A stretch of DNA of 64,000 nt from Rhodovarius crocodyli (GCA_945901085.1 CAMDJV010000019.1:1-64000), one strand, 5' to 3'; counted from the stretch's first letter, positions 7,753 through 16,480 are shown. The notes: generated by a model from the letters alone, not told the origin. Numbers and translations: made by a program.

Positions 7753-8993
7753 ACCAACTCCTGCGCAAACCCGCTCTGCTGGCAGCCGATCAGGGCCTCG
7801 CCATCCCCCCCACCCGCCGCGGAGCCGGGCCCCTCGCCGCGCTGGGCCTGGCCATCCGCCTCGCCTGGCGCCAACTCAAGGCCGACCGCGCCCGCCTCGC
7901 CACCGCCATCGCCGGCGTCATGTTCGCCTGCGTCCTCGTCTTCATGCAGCTCGGCTTCAAAGGCGCACTCTTCGACAGCGCCACCAATATGCTCGCCGCC
8001 ATGCGCGCCGACCTCTTCCTCATGCACCCCATGACCCAGGCCAGCTTCCGCCCCGAGCGCCTGCCCCGCATCCGCGCCTGGCAGGCCCTGGCCGACCCCG
8101 ATGTCGCCCATGCCGTGCCGATCTATCTCGAGCAGGCAACCCTGCGAAACCCCGCCACCGGCACCCGCCGCTCCGCCCAGGTCATAGGCTTTGACGCCTC
8201 GGCCGGCGCCGTCGCCTTCACCGGCCTGCCGCCACTGATCGAGGCCCTGCAACGCCCCGATACCCTCGCCTTTGATGCCCGCTCCCGCCCCGAATTCGGC
8301 CCCGTCGGCCGCCTCTTCCGCGACCATGGCCCCTATCACCTCCAACTCGGCCGGCGCGATTTCGAACTCGTCGGCCTGGTCGAGATCGGCCCCAGCTTCG
8401 GCGCCGACGGCAATGTGGTGATGAGCGAAACCAATTTCCGCCGCGTCTTCGCCCGCCCCCCCGGCATGGCCGATCTGGTGGCACTCCGCCTGACCCCCGG
8501 CGCCGATGCCACCGCCGTCCAGGCCCGGCTGCGTGCCCTGCTGCCCGCCGATGTGGTGGTCCTCACCCATGCCGAACTGGTCCGTGGCGAGCGCGCCTAT
8601 TGGGAAAACGGCACCCCCATCGGCTTCATCTTCCTCTTCGGCTCCATCATGGGCCTCGTGGTCGGCATGGTCATTGTCTATCAGATTCTCTTCGCCGATA
8701 TCGCCGGCCATCTCAGCGAATACGCCACCCTCAAGGCCATGGGCTATTCCAACGCCTATCTCTCGCGCGTCGTGCTGGGGGCGGCTGTCATCCTGGCCGT
8801 CATCGGCTTCATCCCCGGCCTCGGCCTCGCCGTCTTCCTCTATGATTTCGTCGCCAAAGCCACCTTCCTGCCCCTGCACATGCCCCCCGACCGCGCGCTC
8901 TCGGTCTTCCTCATGATCTTCGCCATGTGCTTCACCGCCGGCCTGCTCGCCATGCGAAAACTGCGTGACGCCAACCCCGCGGATATGTTCTGA
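7749..8993 (+). CDS. DevC-like ABC transporter permease
   Basis: 414 residues with one N-terminal membrane segment (about 50-72), a large periplasmic domain (about 75-280) and three C-terminal membrane segments (around 288-310, 335-365, 375-400), i.e. the FtsX/MacB permease layout. The family's C-terminal signature MGYSNAYLSRVVLGAA is present. It lies between the adaptor (4-base overlap) and the ATPase (1 base apart), forming a devBCA-type export complex in the inner membrane. Confidence 0.92.
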   Translation: MNQLLRKPALLAADQGLAIPPTRRGAGPLAALGLAIRLAWRQLKADRARLATAIAGVMFACVLVFMQLGFKGALFDSATNMLAAMRADLFLMHPMTQASFRPERLPRIRAWQALADPDVAHAVPIYLEQATLRNPATGTRRSAQVIGFDASAGAVAFTGLPPLIEALQRPDTLAFDARSRPEFGPVGRLFRDHGPYHLQLGRRDFELVGLVEIGPSFGADGNVVMSETNFRRVFARPPGMADLVALRLTPGADATAVQARLRALLPADVVVLTHAELVRGERAYWENGTPIGFIFLFGSIMGLVVGMVIVYQILFADIAGHLSEYATLKAMGYSNAYLSRVVLGAAVILAVIGFIPGLGLAVFLYDFVAKATFLPLHMPPDRALSVFLMIFAMCFTAGLLAMRKLRDANPADMF

Positions 8994-8994
8994 C

Positions 8995-9693
8995 ATGGCG
9001 CAAACCTGCCCCGTCGAACTCCACAACGTCACCTTCGCCTATGGCGAGGGCGAACTCCGCCGCACCGTGCTGCGCGATGTGGCCCTGCGCATCGAAGCCG
9101 GCGAGATCGTCCTGCTCACCGGCCCCTCCGGCTCGGGCAAGACCACGCTCCTCACCCTCATCGGCGCGCTGCGCGCCATGCAGCAGGGCGAGGCCCGCAT
9201 CCTCGGCCAGGAACTCGCCGCCGCCCGCGAGGCCGAGCGCGTCGCCCTGCGCAGCCGCATCGGCTTCATCTTCCAAAGCCACAATCTGCTCGGCTTCCTC
9301 ACCGCGCGGCAAAATGTCGCCATGGCGCTCGAACTCCAGGGCGGCCTCAACGAGGCAGAACGCCTCGCCCGGGCCGCCGAAATGCTCAGCGCCGTCGGCC
9401 TCGCCGACCATATCGACAAGCTGCCGGCCAAACTCTCCGGCGGCCAGCGCCAGCGCGTCGCCGTCGCCCGCGCCCTGGTGGCCGAACCCGGCCTGATCCT
9501 GGCCGATGAACCCACCGCGGCACTCGACCGCGCCTCCGGCCAGGAGGTCGTGCACCTGCTGCGAGACCTCGCCCGCCGCCAGGGCACCCCCATCCTACTC
9601 GTCACCCATGACCCGCGCATCCTCGACATCGCCGACCGCATCGTGGCGATGGAAGATGGCCGTATCACGCAGACGCCATCCCCATCCGCTTGA
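8995..9693 (+). CDS. DevA-like ABC transporter ATP-binding protein
   Basis: 232 residues. Walker A GPSGSGKTT (about 42-50), Q-loop FIFQSHNLLGF, signature LSGGQRQRVAVARAL, Walker B LILADEPTAALD and switch His in LVTHD are all present, so it should be active. Family: LolD/MacB/DevA ATPases that power substrate transfer from the inner-membrane outer leaflet. Start placed at the ATG 1 base after the permease stop; the open frame upstream of it lies inside the permease gene. Last gene of the tetR-devBCA operon. Confidence 0.93.
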   Translation: MAQTCPVELHNVTFAYGEGELRRTVLRDVALRIEAGEIVLLTGPSGSGKTTLLTLIGALRAMQQGEARILGQELAAAREAERVALRSRIGFIFQSHNLLGFLTARQNVAMALELQGGLNEAERLARAAEMLSAVGLADHIDKLPAKLSGGQRQRVAVARALVAEPGLILADEPTAALDRASGQEVVHLLRDLARRQGTPILLVTHDPRILDIADRIVAMEDGRITQTPSPSA

Positions 9694-9749
9694 CCACCAC
9701 GGCCCGGGGCAGGGAGAGTGCAAGCCAGAATCAAAAAAGGATTTCCTTC

Positions 9750-10772
9750 ATGTTCAAATGGATGATCGGCGCCCTCGCCGGCATCACCCTGGGGGGAATA
9801 GCCCAGCCCGCCCAGGCCCAAGCCACGCTCGACGCCGTTCGCGCCCGCGGCGCGCTCAATTGCGGCGTCAATACCAATGCCCCCGGCTTCACCACCATCG
9901 ATTCCCGCGGCGACTACCAAGGCATGGTGGCCGATCTCTGCCGCGGCCTCGCCGCCGCCATTTTCTCCGATGCCACCAAAGTGCGCTGGGTGCCGCTCAC
10001 CTTCGCCACCCGCTTCACCGCCCTCACCGCCGGCGAGGTGGATGTGCTGATGCTCACCTCCACCCACACCGTGCTGCGCGACAGCACCCTCGGCCTGCGC
10101 TTCACCGCCAATTACTTCTATGACGGCCACGGCTTCATGGCCGCGCGCGCCACCAATGCCACCAATGTGGCCGCCCTCGCCGGCGCCTCAATCTGCCTGC
10201 TGCAAGGCACCACCAATGAAGGCATCACGGCCGAGTATTTCCGCTCGCGCAACCTCGCCTTCACCCCCGTGCTCTTCGCCGATCAGGACCAGGTGGTGCG
10301 CGCCCTCGCCGCCGGCCGCTGCGATGCCTATGGCATGGACGCCTCAGGCCTCGCCTCCGCCCAATCGGCCCTGCCCAACCCCGCCGATTGGGTCATCCTG
10401 CCCGAGCGCTTCTCCAAGGAACCCTACACGCCCGTGATCCGCCGCGGCGATGAAAACTGGTTCGACATCGTCCGCTGGTTCGTCGCCGCCCTCATCGAGG
10501 CCGAGGAAAGCGGCGTCACCCAAGCCAACGCCGCCAGCCTGCGCAACACCTCACAAGACGCCAATATCCGCCGCCTGCTCGGCGCCCTGCCCGAAGTCGG
10601 CCAAGCACTGCGCCTCGACCCGGCCTGGGCACTGAACGCCATCCGCGCCATCGGCAATTACGGCGAAATGTACAACCGCCATTTCGGCCCCGGCACGCCC
10701 GTGGCCATGCCACGCGGCCAGAACGAAATCTGGACCCGCGGCGGCCTCCACTACGCACCGCCCTTCCGCTGA
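9750..10772 (+). CDS. amino-acid-type ABC transporter substrate-binding protein (paralog 1)
   Basis: 340 residues, exported (signal peptide ending AQPAQAQA). The mature protein starts TLDAVRARGALNCGVNT, the pattern of the AapJ/BztA polar amino-acid binding family (SBP_bac_3), including the conserved Cys pairs near CGVNT, LCRGLA, ICLLQGTTNE and GRCDAYG. AAGGA precedes the ATG at 9750. No permease or ATPase genes adjoin. A colinear, gap-free paralog sits at 11966-12991 with well over half of residues identical by eye. It lies 56 bases after devA, so could be read through or have its own promoter. Confidence 0.92.
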   Translation: MFKWMIGALAGITLGGIAQPAQAQATLDAVRARGALNCGVNTNAPGFTTIDSRGDYQGMVADLCRGLAAAIFSDATKVRWVPLTFATRFTALTAGEVDVLMLTSTHTVLRDSTLGLRFTANYFYDGHGFMAARATNATNVAALAGASICLLQGTTNEGITAEYFRSRNLAFTPVLFADQDQVVRALAAGRCDAYGMDASGLASAQSALPNPADWVILPERFSKEPYTPVIRRGDENWFDIVRWFVAALIEAEESGVTQANAASLRNTSQDANIRRLLGALPEVGQALRLDPAWALNAIRAIGNYGEMYNRHFGPGTPVAMPRGQNEIWTRGGLHYAPPFR

Positions 10773-11065
10773 GCCACGCGCTCTCGCCAAGATCTCCGGC
10801 GATTGGAACGGCGCATCCCGCCGCTTCATTCGCCGGAGCAATCCCCGGCCGCGTCCGGGCCGGCCATCCGGACGAAACTTTCAACATGGATCGGGGTTCA
10901 CCATCCGGTAGCGGGTACTTAAAACGAACAGCGAGCTAAATTAAGATCGAGGGGCAAAGCCCCTCGAACTTTCCCCGCGCCATCCGTTTTCCGGCCCCTC
11001 TCAAAAATAATACAGCGCGAACGAATACCGACCGCCCCCAGAATCCATCCCAAGGCAATATTTCC
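10773..11065. other. intergenic region with hairpins
   Basis: No gene is supported. It contains an inverted repeat CTCCGGCGA (10794-10802) / TCGCCGGAG (10830-10838) just after the binding-protein stop, a plausible transcript end, then the GGGGC hairpin at 10947-10967. The last 60 bases lead into the promoter of the transposase-derived gene and include AAGGCAA (11052-11058), reverse complement of TTGCCTT (11066-11072). Confidence 0.6.
10947..10967. repeat. GGGGC hairpin, single copy of module A's first stem
   Basis: TCGAGGGGC-AAA-GCCCCTCGA, a perfect 9-bp stem with an AAA loop preceded by AAGA. It is the same hairpin that opens module A at 4963 and 63779, here without the second stem of the module. 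Confidence 0.8.
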
Positions 11066-11094
11066 TTGCCTTTTCCGGACAAAAATCCTATAAT
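11066..11094 (+). promoter_or_regulatory. near-consensus sigma-70-type promoter
   Basis: TTGCCT (11066-11071), 17-base spacer, then a perfect TATAAT (11089-11094). The -35 box is one arm of an inverted repeat AAGGCAA/TTGCCTT (11052-11072), which could be an operator. Transcription would start near 11101, just ahead of the GGAG ribosome site at 11108 and the ATG at 11121. Such a complete -10 box is rare in this GC-rich window. Confidence 0.65.
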
Positions 11095-11120
11095 TCGGCC
11101 CCCTTTCGGAGCCTCCCCCC

Positions 11121-11753
11121 ATGCAAACCCCCTGGAAAAACTTCCGCGCCACGCCCCCCGGCATCACGGCCCGCCTCACCAAACCCGTCCCCTGGCGCCC
11201 CATGACTGACGAGGAATGGGAGGCGGTTATGCATTTCATGGTTTTCGTCCATCCTGGCCCAGGGCGGCCGACCATTTTCGGTGCCCGCCGCGCCCTTGAT
11301 GGCTGTTTCCACGCCGCCTGCTTTAACGGCCCGTGGAAGGACCTCCCCGGCGCTTATGGCAAGCCAGACAGCATGAGCCGGCTTTTCCGCCGCTGGGCGC
11401 ATGCTGGGTTATGGTCGATGATGCTGAAATTCGTCGCCAAGGAGCGCCCGGGGCTGGAGGCCATCCAATACTGGGTCTGCCGCGCCTTCCGTCGCGCCTG
11501 GCGTATTCAGGGCTTGGCCGGGCTGCGCCTGGCCCGTCGCCTCGGCCTCGATACCGCGCTGCGCGCCCCCAGTTGGATGCTGCCCGACCCGGATTTGTCC
11601 GAATACTACCACAAGGTGCTTTTACCGCGGCATCAGGCCACGCTCTTTGACCAGCCGGTAGCCGTCATCCGAGGCCATATCGCCCTTTGGCGGCAGATTT
11701 ATAGGCTGATCATCGGCCGGCGCAGCATTGCCCGCTGGATGGCCCCGCCATGA
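11121..11753 (+). CDS. transposase-derived protein (IS5-like N-terminal domain)
   Basis: 210 residues. Residues about 28-110 resemble the helix-turn-helix N-terminal domain of IS5-type transposases (DUF4096): MTDEEWEAV, then GRP, RRALDGCFHAACFNGPWKDLP, YGKPDSMSRLFRRWAHAGLW. The rest (about 110-210) has no DDE catalytic residues that I can recognise and is Arg/Leu-rich. There are no terminal inverted repeats or target duplications visible next to it, so this is a remnant or a domesticated DNA-binding protein rather than a mobile element. It has a strong promoter and GGAG ribosome site, and lies between two paralogous binding-protein genes. Confidence 0.7.
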   Translation: MQTPWKNFRATPPGITARLTKPVPWRPMTDEEWEAVMHFMVFVHPGPGRPTIFGARRALDGCFHAACFNGPWKDLPGAYGKPDSMSRLFRRWAHAGLWSMMLKFVAKERPGLEAIQYWVCRAFRRAWRIQGLAGLRLARRLGLDTALRAPSWMLPDPDLSEYYHKVLLPRHQATLFDQPVAVIRGHIALWRQIYRLIIGRRSIARWMAPP

Positions 11754-11965
11754 GCCCCTCGGCCCAGCCCATGCCCCGCATCCGCAATCACCCGGCGCCC
11801 GCGGCGTGCCGCAAGGGCCGAACCATAGCCCTCCGCCCGGCGCGCGGTGCGCCCAATACGCCCTCTCGGGCAGGCCGCTCCATGCGCGCCTCATGCCCCG
11901 TGCTTGACACCAGCCCCTGCCAGCCTCGACCATCCCTCCCAGGCATTTCCCTGGGAGATATGATG

Positions 11966-12991
11966 ATGTTGAAAAAAGGTCTTTGGGCCGCGGCCATGGC
12001 CGTCTCGGCGTTGCTGGGCGCGGCTCCGGCTTCGGCGGGCCCGGTGATGGACGCCATCCGCGCCCGCGGCGTGCTCAATTGCGGCATCAATACCGGTGTG
12101 GCCGGCTTCGCCCTGCCCGATAGCCGTGGCGAGTGGCAGGGCCTCGATGTGGATCTCTGCCGCGGCCTTGCGGTGGCGGTGTTGAATGACGCAAGCAAAG
12201 TGCGCTTTATCCCGCTCTCCTCCTCCACCCGCTTCACCGCACTTGGCGCGGGTGAGGTGGATGTGCTCTTCCGCACCTCCACCCAGACCATGCTGCGCGA
12301 CACCACGCTCGGCCTGCGCCACGTCACCACCTATTTCTATGACGGCCACGGCTTCATGGTGCGCAACGCCCTGGGCGTGAGCCGGGTGCGGGAGATGAAC
12401 GGCGCCACCATCTGCCTCATCCAGGGCACCACCAATGAGCAGGTGACGGCGGATTACTTCCGCTCGGTCAATGTCCCCTTCCGCCCGGTGGTCTTCGAGC
12501 GCACCGACCAGGCCGCCGCCGCCCTGCAGGCCGGGCGTTGCGACAGTTTCGGCACCGATGCCTCGCAGCTCGCCGCCGTGCGCTCCACCATGCAAAACCC
12601 CCGCGAATGGACGGTGCTGCCCGAGCGCTTCAGCAAGGAGCCCTACGCCGCCTATATCCGCCGTGGCGATGATGACTGGTTCGATGTCGTGCGCTGGTTC
12701 ACCACCTCCATCATCGAGGCTGAGGAGCAGGGCATCACCCGGGCCAATGCCGAGGAACAGCGCCGCACCAGCACCAACCCCAATACCCGCCGCCTGCTGG
12801 GTGTGACGCCTGAGCTTGGCCAGTCGCTGCGCCTCGATCCGGCCTGGGCCTATAACGTGATCCGCGCCATCGGCAATTATGGCGAGCTGTATGAGCGCAC
12901 CATGGGTGAGAATACCCCGGTCGCCCTGCCGCGCGGCCCGAACAACCTCTGGACCAATGGCGGGCTGATGTACGCCCTGCCCATGCGATGA
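11966..12991 (+). CDS. amino-acid-type ABC transporter substrate-binding protein (paralog 2)
   Basis: About 341 residues, exported (signal MLKKGLWAAAMAVSALLG...PASAG). Same family as the protein at 9750: CGINT, DLCRGLA, TICLIQGTTNEQ, GRCDSFG, VLPERFSKEPY, and the shared C-terminus AIRAIGNYGE. Three consecutive ATGs (11960, 11963, 11966) follow GGGAG at 11953; the third has the best spacing. The open frame runs back to 11750 but that part lacks a signal peptide and codes for unlike sequence. The pair probably arose by duplication; each may bind a different amino acid for a permease elsewhere. Confidence 0.92.
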   Translation: MLKKGLWAAAMAVSALLGAAPASAGPVMDAIRARGVLNCGINTGVAGFALPDSRGEWQGLDVDLCRGLAVAVLNDASKVRFIPLSSSTRFTALGAGEVDVLFRTSTQTMLRDTTLGLRHVTTYFYDGHGFMVRNALGVSRVREMNGATICLIQGTTNEQVTADYFRSVNVPFRPVVFERTDQAAAALQAGRCDSFGTDASQLAAVRSTMQNPREWTVLPERFSKEPYAAYIRRGDDDWFDVVRWFTTSIIEAEEQGITRANAEEQRRTSTNPNTRRLLGVTPELGQSLRLDPAWAYNVIRAIGNYGELYERTMGENTPVALPRGPNNLWTNGGLMYALPMR

Positions 12992-13122
12992 GCGCCCGCC
13001 GCGCCAGGACACAAGGCGCGGCAGCAAAACACCATATCGGGCAGAGGCGCACGAAAAGCGCCTGGGGGCTGCCCGATATGGCTTCTTCCACCCCCTCCCA
13101 ACCTCAGCCTGTGGTCAGGCGC

Positions 13123-13605
13123 TCAGCCCGGCGAGAGGCAGGGCAGGGCGCGCAGCCAATCGAGATGGGCTGCGGGCAGCAGATCCGCCCCGGCCAGAAG
13201 ATGGGCGCGGTAGTCTTCGGTCGGCCGCAGCCCCTCGGCGAGATGCCGGCAGGCGATATAGGTCATGGCCGGCACCGGCCCGGAGGCTGCGGCGACCATC
13301 ACCGCCTCGCGCTGATAATGCCCACTCGCCACGCCCTCATAATGGTCGAGCACGCCAAGCCCTTCGGGCGGCATGGCATTGAGGGTGCCAGGGGTGCTGG
13401 CGCCGGCTTGGCGGGTGATATTGGCATAGCCTCCGCCGGGGGTGCTGCTGGCAATGACATTAAAGCACAGCGCCCAATCCGCCAGCTGGCCTCCGATGCG
13501 CGGGCCATGCCCCACCCCGGCCCCGCCCAGGCGCTGCTCGAACAGCCGTGCCGGGTTCATGTTGGAGCCATAGGCGAAATACCAAACCCATCCTTCGGGA
13601 AGCAT
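13123..13605 (-). CDS. gamma-glutamylcyclotransferase family protein
   Basis: 160 residues with the hallmark YFAYGSNMN near the N-terminus and the acidic catalytic region (LGVLDHYEGVASGHYQR), typical of the GGCT/AIG2 fold that cyclises gamma-glutamyl groups to 5-oxoproline. The ATG at 13605 has GAAAGG six bases upstream; an ATG 11 codons further upstream lacks one. Single gene; possible role in glutathione or gamma-glutamyl amine turnover. Confidence 0.87.
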   Translation of the reverse strand: MLPEGWVWYFAYGSNMNPARLFEQRLGGAGVGHGPRIGGQLADWALCFNVIASSTPGGGYANITRQAGASTPGTLNAMPPEGLGVLDHYEGVASGHYQREAVMVAAASGPVPAMTYIACRHLAEGLRPTEDYRAHLLAGADLLPAAHLDWLRALPCLSPG

Positions 13606-13652
13606 GCGGTGCCTTTCAGGGGGCAGGGTGGGCGGCATCAGGCGGGAGAGGA

Positions 13653-13739
13653 TGGTGCGGGTGGTCGGAATCGAACCGACACTCTGTCACCAGAACCGGA
13701 TTTTGAATCCGGCGCGTCTACCAGTTCCACCACACCCGC
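13653..13739 (-). tRNA. tRNA-Leu (anticodon CAA)
   Basis: On the minus strand the acceptor GCGGGTG pairs with CACCCGC, followed by discriminator A and an encoded CCA. The anticodon stem-loop is CCGGA-TTCAAAA-TCCGG (anticodon CAA, reads UUG). A long variable arm (about GGTTCTGGTGACAGAGT) makes it a class II tRNA, and the T arm GTCGG-TTCGATT-CCGAC is standard. Confidence 0.97.
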
Positions 13740-13782
13740 AACGCAAGTCTCTTGTGCCCAATTGTGGCGGCGCCTGCAAGCG

Positions 13783-14250
13783 TCAGGCGCGGCGCTTCAT
13801 GGTGAGGCGGCGCGGTGCCGCCCCGGTCTTCACCTCGGCAAAGCGGGCCAGCACATCCTCGGGCCAGGCGGAGACGCGGCGGCTGGCGACATCGACGCAG
13901 AGATAGAGCACCTCATGCGCCGAGGAGGTCCAGCCCTGGCCATGATGGAACATCCTATGCTCCACCATCAGCCGCTTGCCGTCATAATCCAGCACCCGGC
14001 TTTCGGCGCCGATGGTATCGCCCTCCAGCATCTCGCGCTGGTAGTCGAGCCAGGCTTCGACGGCGAAGGTGGTCCGCCCGCCCGCCCGCAGCGGGGTTCC
14101 CAGGCCCAGCGCCGACCACAGCCGGTCGGTCTGGAAATCGAAGGCCACCAGATAATAGCCCATATTGAGGTGCTGGTTGCTGTCGGTCCAATCCTTGGAG
14201 ACCGTGGCCAGCACCTCATCCCAGCGAAACCAGCCATCCTCGAAGCGCAT
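13783..14250 (-). CDS. acyl-CoA thioesterase (hotdog fold)
   Basis: 155 residues of the 4-hydroxybenzoyl-CoA thioesterase-like hotdog family. The DSNQHLNMGYYLVAFD stretch near residues 23-38 is the family's active-site loop and central helix; the final strands LMVEHRMFH and AHEVLYLCVD follow. Cytoplasmic. It begins 3 bases after the stop of the RraA-like gene, so the two are probably one operon. Natural substrate unknown; thioesterases like this often accompany carnitine or aromatic-acid pathways. Confidence 0.85.
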   Translation of the reverse strand: MRFEDGWFRWDEVLATVSKDWTDSNQHLNMGYYLVAFDFQTDRLWSALGLGTPLRAGGRTTFAVEAWLDYQREMLEGDTIGAESRVLDYDGKRLMVEHRMFHHGQGWTSSAHEVLYLCVDVASRRVSAWPEDVLARFAEVKTGAAPRRLTMKRRA

Positions 14251-14253
14251 GGA

Positions 14254-14958
14254 TCAGTGGATATCCTCAGAGGCGGCGAGGGCGGCTTTGAGCTTCTTGA
14301 TGTTGAAACCCTTGGCCCGCGCCATGTCCAGAATCACCGCTTCCTTGCGGGTCAGCAGGTCGATCGCTGCCGGCAGCTTGGTCACCGCCTCATGGGGGAT
14401 GACCACGGCGCCGTGGCGGTCGGCATGGATGACGTCATCGCTGACGCAGGCCATGCCATAGACCGAGACCGGCCGGGCCCAATCCACCACATGGACATAG
14501 GCGTGGCTGGGATTGATGACGCCGAGCAGCTGGAATTCCGGAGCGAGGGCATCAAGGTCACGGAAGCTGCCATTGGTGACGCAGCCCTCGGCGCCCAGGC
14601 CCTTATGCACGGCCGAATTCACCTCGCCCCAGAAGGCGCCGGTGCCGGGCACATCATCAAGGTCCTGCAGCACCACAATTGTGGGCATGGCGGCCTTGGC
14701 GACATATTCATACCAGCCGATGCGTGCCGCGCGGTCATCATCCTTGGAGCGGCCCGAGGGGAAGGCGGCGCGGATGGTGCCCACCCGGGCGAGGCCGCAG
14801 ATCGGTTTCATATTGGGGTAGGCGCATTGCACCGGGCGCACCGTGAAGCCATGGGTGCGCCGGGCGGGCACCACGAGTTCGAGCGCATTGCAGATGGTGG
14901 GGGTGTCCCAAGCCTTGAGGGCTTCGAGATCGGCCTGGGTGAAGGGGTATTGGCTCAT
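14254..14958 (-). CDS. RraA/HMG-aldolase-like family protein
   Basis: 234 residues of the RraA-like family, which includes 4-hydroxy-4-methyl-2-oxoglutarate aldolases (pyruvate aldolases of aromatic meta-cleavage) and dimethylmenaquinone methyltransferase-like misnomers. Visible features are DTPTICNALE near the N-terminus, the GEVNSAVHKGLGAEGCVTNGSFRDLD core (Gly-rich loop, Arg-Asp pair binding Mg and pyruvate) and HADRHGAVVIP. GGAGG precedes the ATG. Upstream partner of a thioesterase gene. Exact substrate not determinable. Confidence 0.85.
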   Translation of the reverse strand: MSQYPFTQADLEALKAWDTPTICNALELVVPARRTHGFTVRPVQCAYPNMKPICGLARVGTIRAAFPSGRSKDDDRAARIGWYEYVAKAAMPTIVVLQDLDDVPGTGAFWGEVNSAVHKGLGAEGCVTNGSFRDLDALAPEFQLLGVINPSHAYVHVVDWARPVSVYGMACVSDDVIHADRHGAVVIPHEAVTKLPAAIDLLTRKEAVILDMARAKGFNIKKLKAALAASEDIH

Positions 14959-15090
14959 GATGGTTCCTCCGTGATGGGCATAGTCTTGGGGCGAAATGCC
15001 GCTGGGTCAAACCTGGGCGATTTCGTGACATTTGCGTGGGGCGATGGGCCTTGGCTTGCCGGGGCTGGGTGCAGAGGTTACCGCAAAATC

Positions 15091-16473
15091 ATGCGTCTTC
15101 TCCCCCTCATCCTCCTCGCTGCCTGGCTGCCGGTTTTGCCTGCCGCGGCGCAGACCGGCCGCTTCGGTTCGGCAGCATCGGCCAATCTCGGCCCGCCCGA
15201 GGCGGCGCTCTTCCCCTCCCTCGCGGCCTTGCAGGACCGGCTGGAGGAGCAGGGCTGGATGGTGCGCGGCCAGGGCACCTTTGTATTGCAGGGCAATGCG
15301 GCGTTTCGCTCGCCCTATCGTGGTGAGAGTTCGCTCGCGCCGGTCGCCAATGCGCGCAACACCCAGTCGGTGGACCTCGTGCTGGGTCGTACCCTGTGGG
15401 AGGGGGCGGAGGTGGTGATCAACCCCTCCATCACCCGCGGCTTTGGCCTCTCCGATGCCCGTGGCATGGCGGCATTTCCGAATAATGAGGCCTTCCGCCT
15501 GGGCAGCACCGCGCCTTATGCCTATGTGCCGCGGGTGATTTTTCGCCAGACGCTGGCGCTGTCGGCCGATAGCATCGCCTCCGATGATGACCCGCTGCGC
15601 TTCAGCCGGCCGCTGCCGCGTGAGCGGGTGACGATCACCATCGGCAAGTTCAGCGCCTTTGATATCTTCGATGATAATCGCTACGCGCATGACCCGCGGA
15701 CCCAGTTCCTCAACTGGTCGCTGGTCTCCGGCTCGGCGACGGATTTTGCCGCCGATGCGCGCGGTTATACCAATGGCGTGGCGCTGGAATGGGAGAATGG
15801 CGTCTATGCCGTGCGCGGTGCGGCGTTTCAGGTGGCGCGCGAGGCCAATGGGTTGTTTCTTGACCCCTCGATCACCCGGGCCTTTCAGATGGTGGGCTCG
15901 CTGGAGCGGTTTTGGGCCATTGGCGAGCGGCAAGGCGCAGTGCGGTTGATTGGGCTGCTCACCCGCGCGCGGCAGAATAGCTGGAGTGATCTGTTCCAGA
16001 ACGGCTTCGACACTTTCGATAAGAACCCCAATACCTATCGCCGCAAGGCCTCGATGGGGATCAGTTTTGACCAGGAGATCACCCAGGATTTTGGGGTGTT
16101 TGGCCGGTTTTCCTGGGGAGATCATCGCAGCCAGAGCTGGATGTTCACCGAGCATGACATGGCGATCTCCGCCGGTGCGGCGCTGCGTGGCCAGCGCTGG
16201 GGCCGGCCGAGTGACACGATTGGGCTGGGCAGCAATATCGGCTTCGCCAGCGATGGCAGGCGGCGTTATCTGGAGGCCGGTGGCATTGGGTTTATTGTGG
16301 GCGATGGCCAGTTGAATTATCGCCCTGAATGGATCACTGAATTATATTATGACGCGCGGGTCGCACCCGGTTTGCACATGGCGCTGAATTATCAGCTGGC
16401 GGTCAATCCTGGCTATAATAGTGACCGTGGACCAGTTCACCTGTTTGCGTTACGAGTGCGTTCAAGCTTTTGA
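15091..16473 (+). CDS. OprB-type carbohydrate porin
   Basis: 460 residues with a signal peptide (MRLLPLILLAAWLPVLPAAA-) and a beta-barrel composition ending in Phe (RVRSSF), the outer-membrane insertion signature. Motifs ITIGKFSAFDIFDDNRYAHDPR, QFLNWSLV and GYTNGVALEW are typical of OprB porins that admit sugars. The open frame extends over 2 kb upstream across tRNA-Leu and three antisense genes, which is not coding; the ATG at 15091 is fixed by the signal peptide. Followed 7 bases later by a membrane-protein gene. Confidence 0.9.
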   Translation: MRLLPLILLAAWLPVLPAAAQTGRFGSAASANLGPPEAALFPSLAALQDRLEEQGWMVRGQGTFVLQGNAAFRSPYRGESSLAPVANARNTQSVDLVLGRTLWEGAEVVINPSITRGFGLSDARGMAAFPNNEAFRLGSTAPYAYVPRVIFRQTLALSADSIASDDDPLRFSRPLPRERVTITIGKFSAFDIFDDNRYAHDPRTQFLNWSLVSGSATDFAADARGYTNGVALEWENGVYAVRGAAFQVAREANGLFLDPSITRAFQMVGSLERFWAIGERQGAVRLIGLLTRARQNSWSDLFQNGFDTFDKNPNTYRRKASMGISFDQEITQDFGVFGRFSWGDHRSQSWMFTEHDMAISAGAALRGQRWGRPSDTIGLGSNIGFASDGRRRYLEAGGIGFIVGDGQLNYRPEWITELYYDARVAPGLHMALNYQLAVNPGYNSDRGPVHLFALRVRSSF

Positions 16474-16480
16474 GGCTGCT

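Noticed and set aside
7488-9032. A 514-codon open frame antisense to the devC-like permease gene
   Set aside because: Low-complexity Gly/Glu/Ala sequence, no start signal, lies over a clear operon on the other strand.
11121-11753. An intact insertion sequence
   Set aside because: No terminal inverted repeats, no target duplication and no DDE catalytic core could be seen.
13653-13739. tRNA-Leu as an attachment site of an integrated element
   Set aside because: No integrase gene and no duplicated tRNA 3' end found nearby; flanking genes are ordinary chromosomal ones.
12988-15090. A 700-codon open stretch on the plus strand upstream of the porin in the same frame
   Set aside because: It runs through tRNA-Leu and antisense to three well-supported minus-strand genes, has no family-like sequence, and the porin's signal peptide at 15091 fixes the true start.
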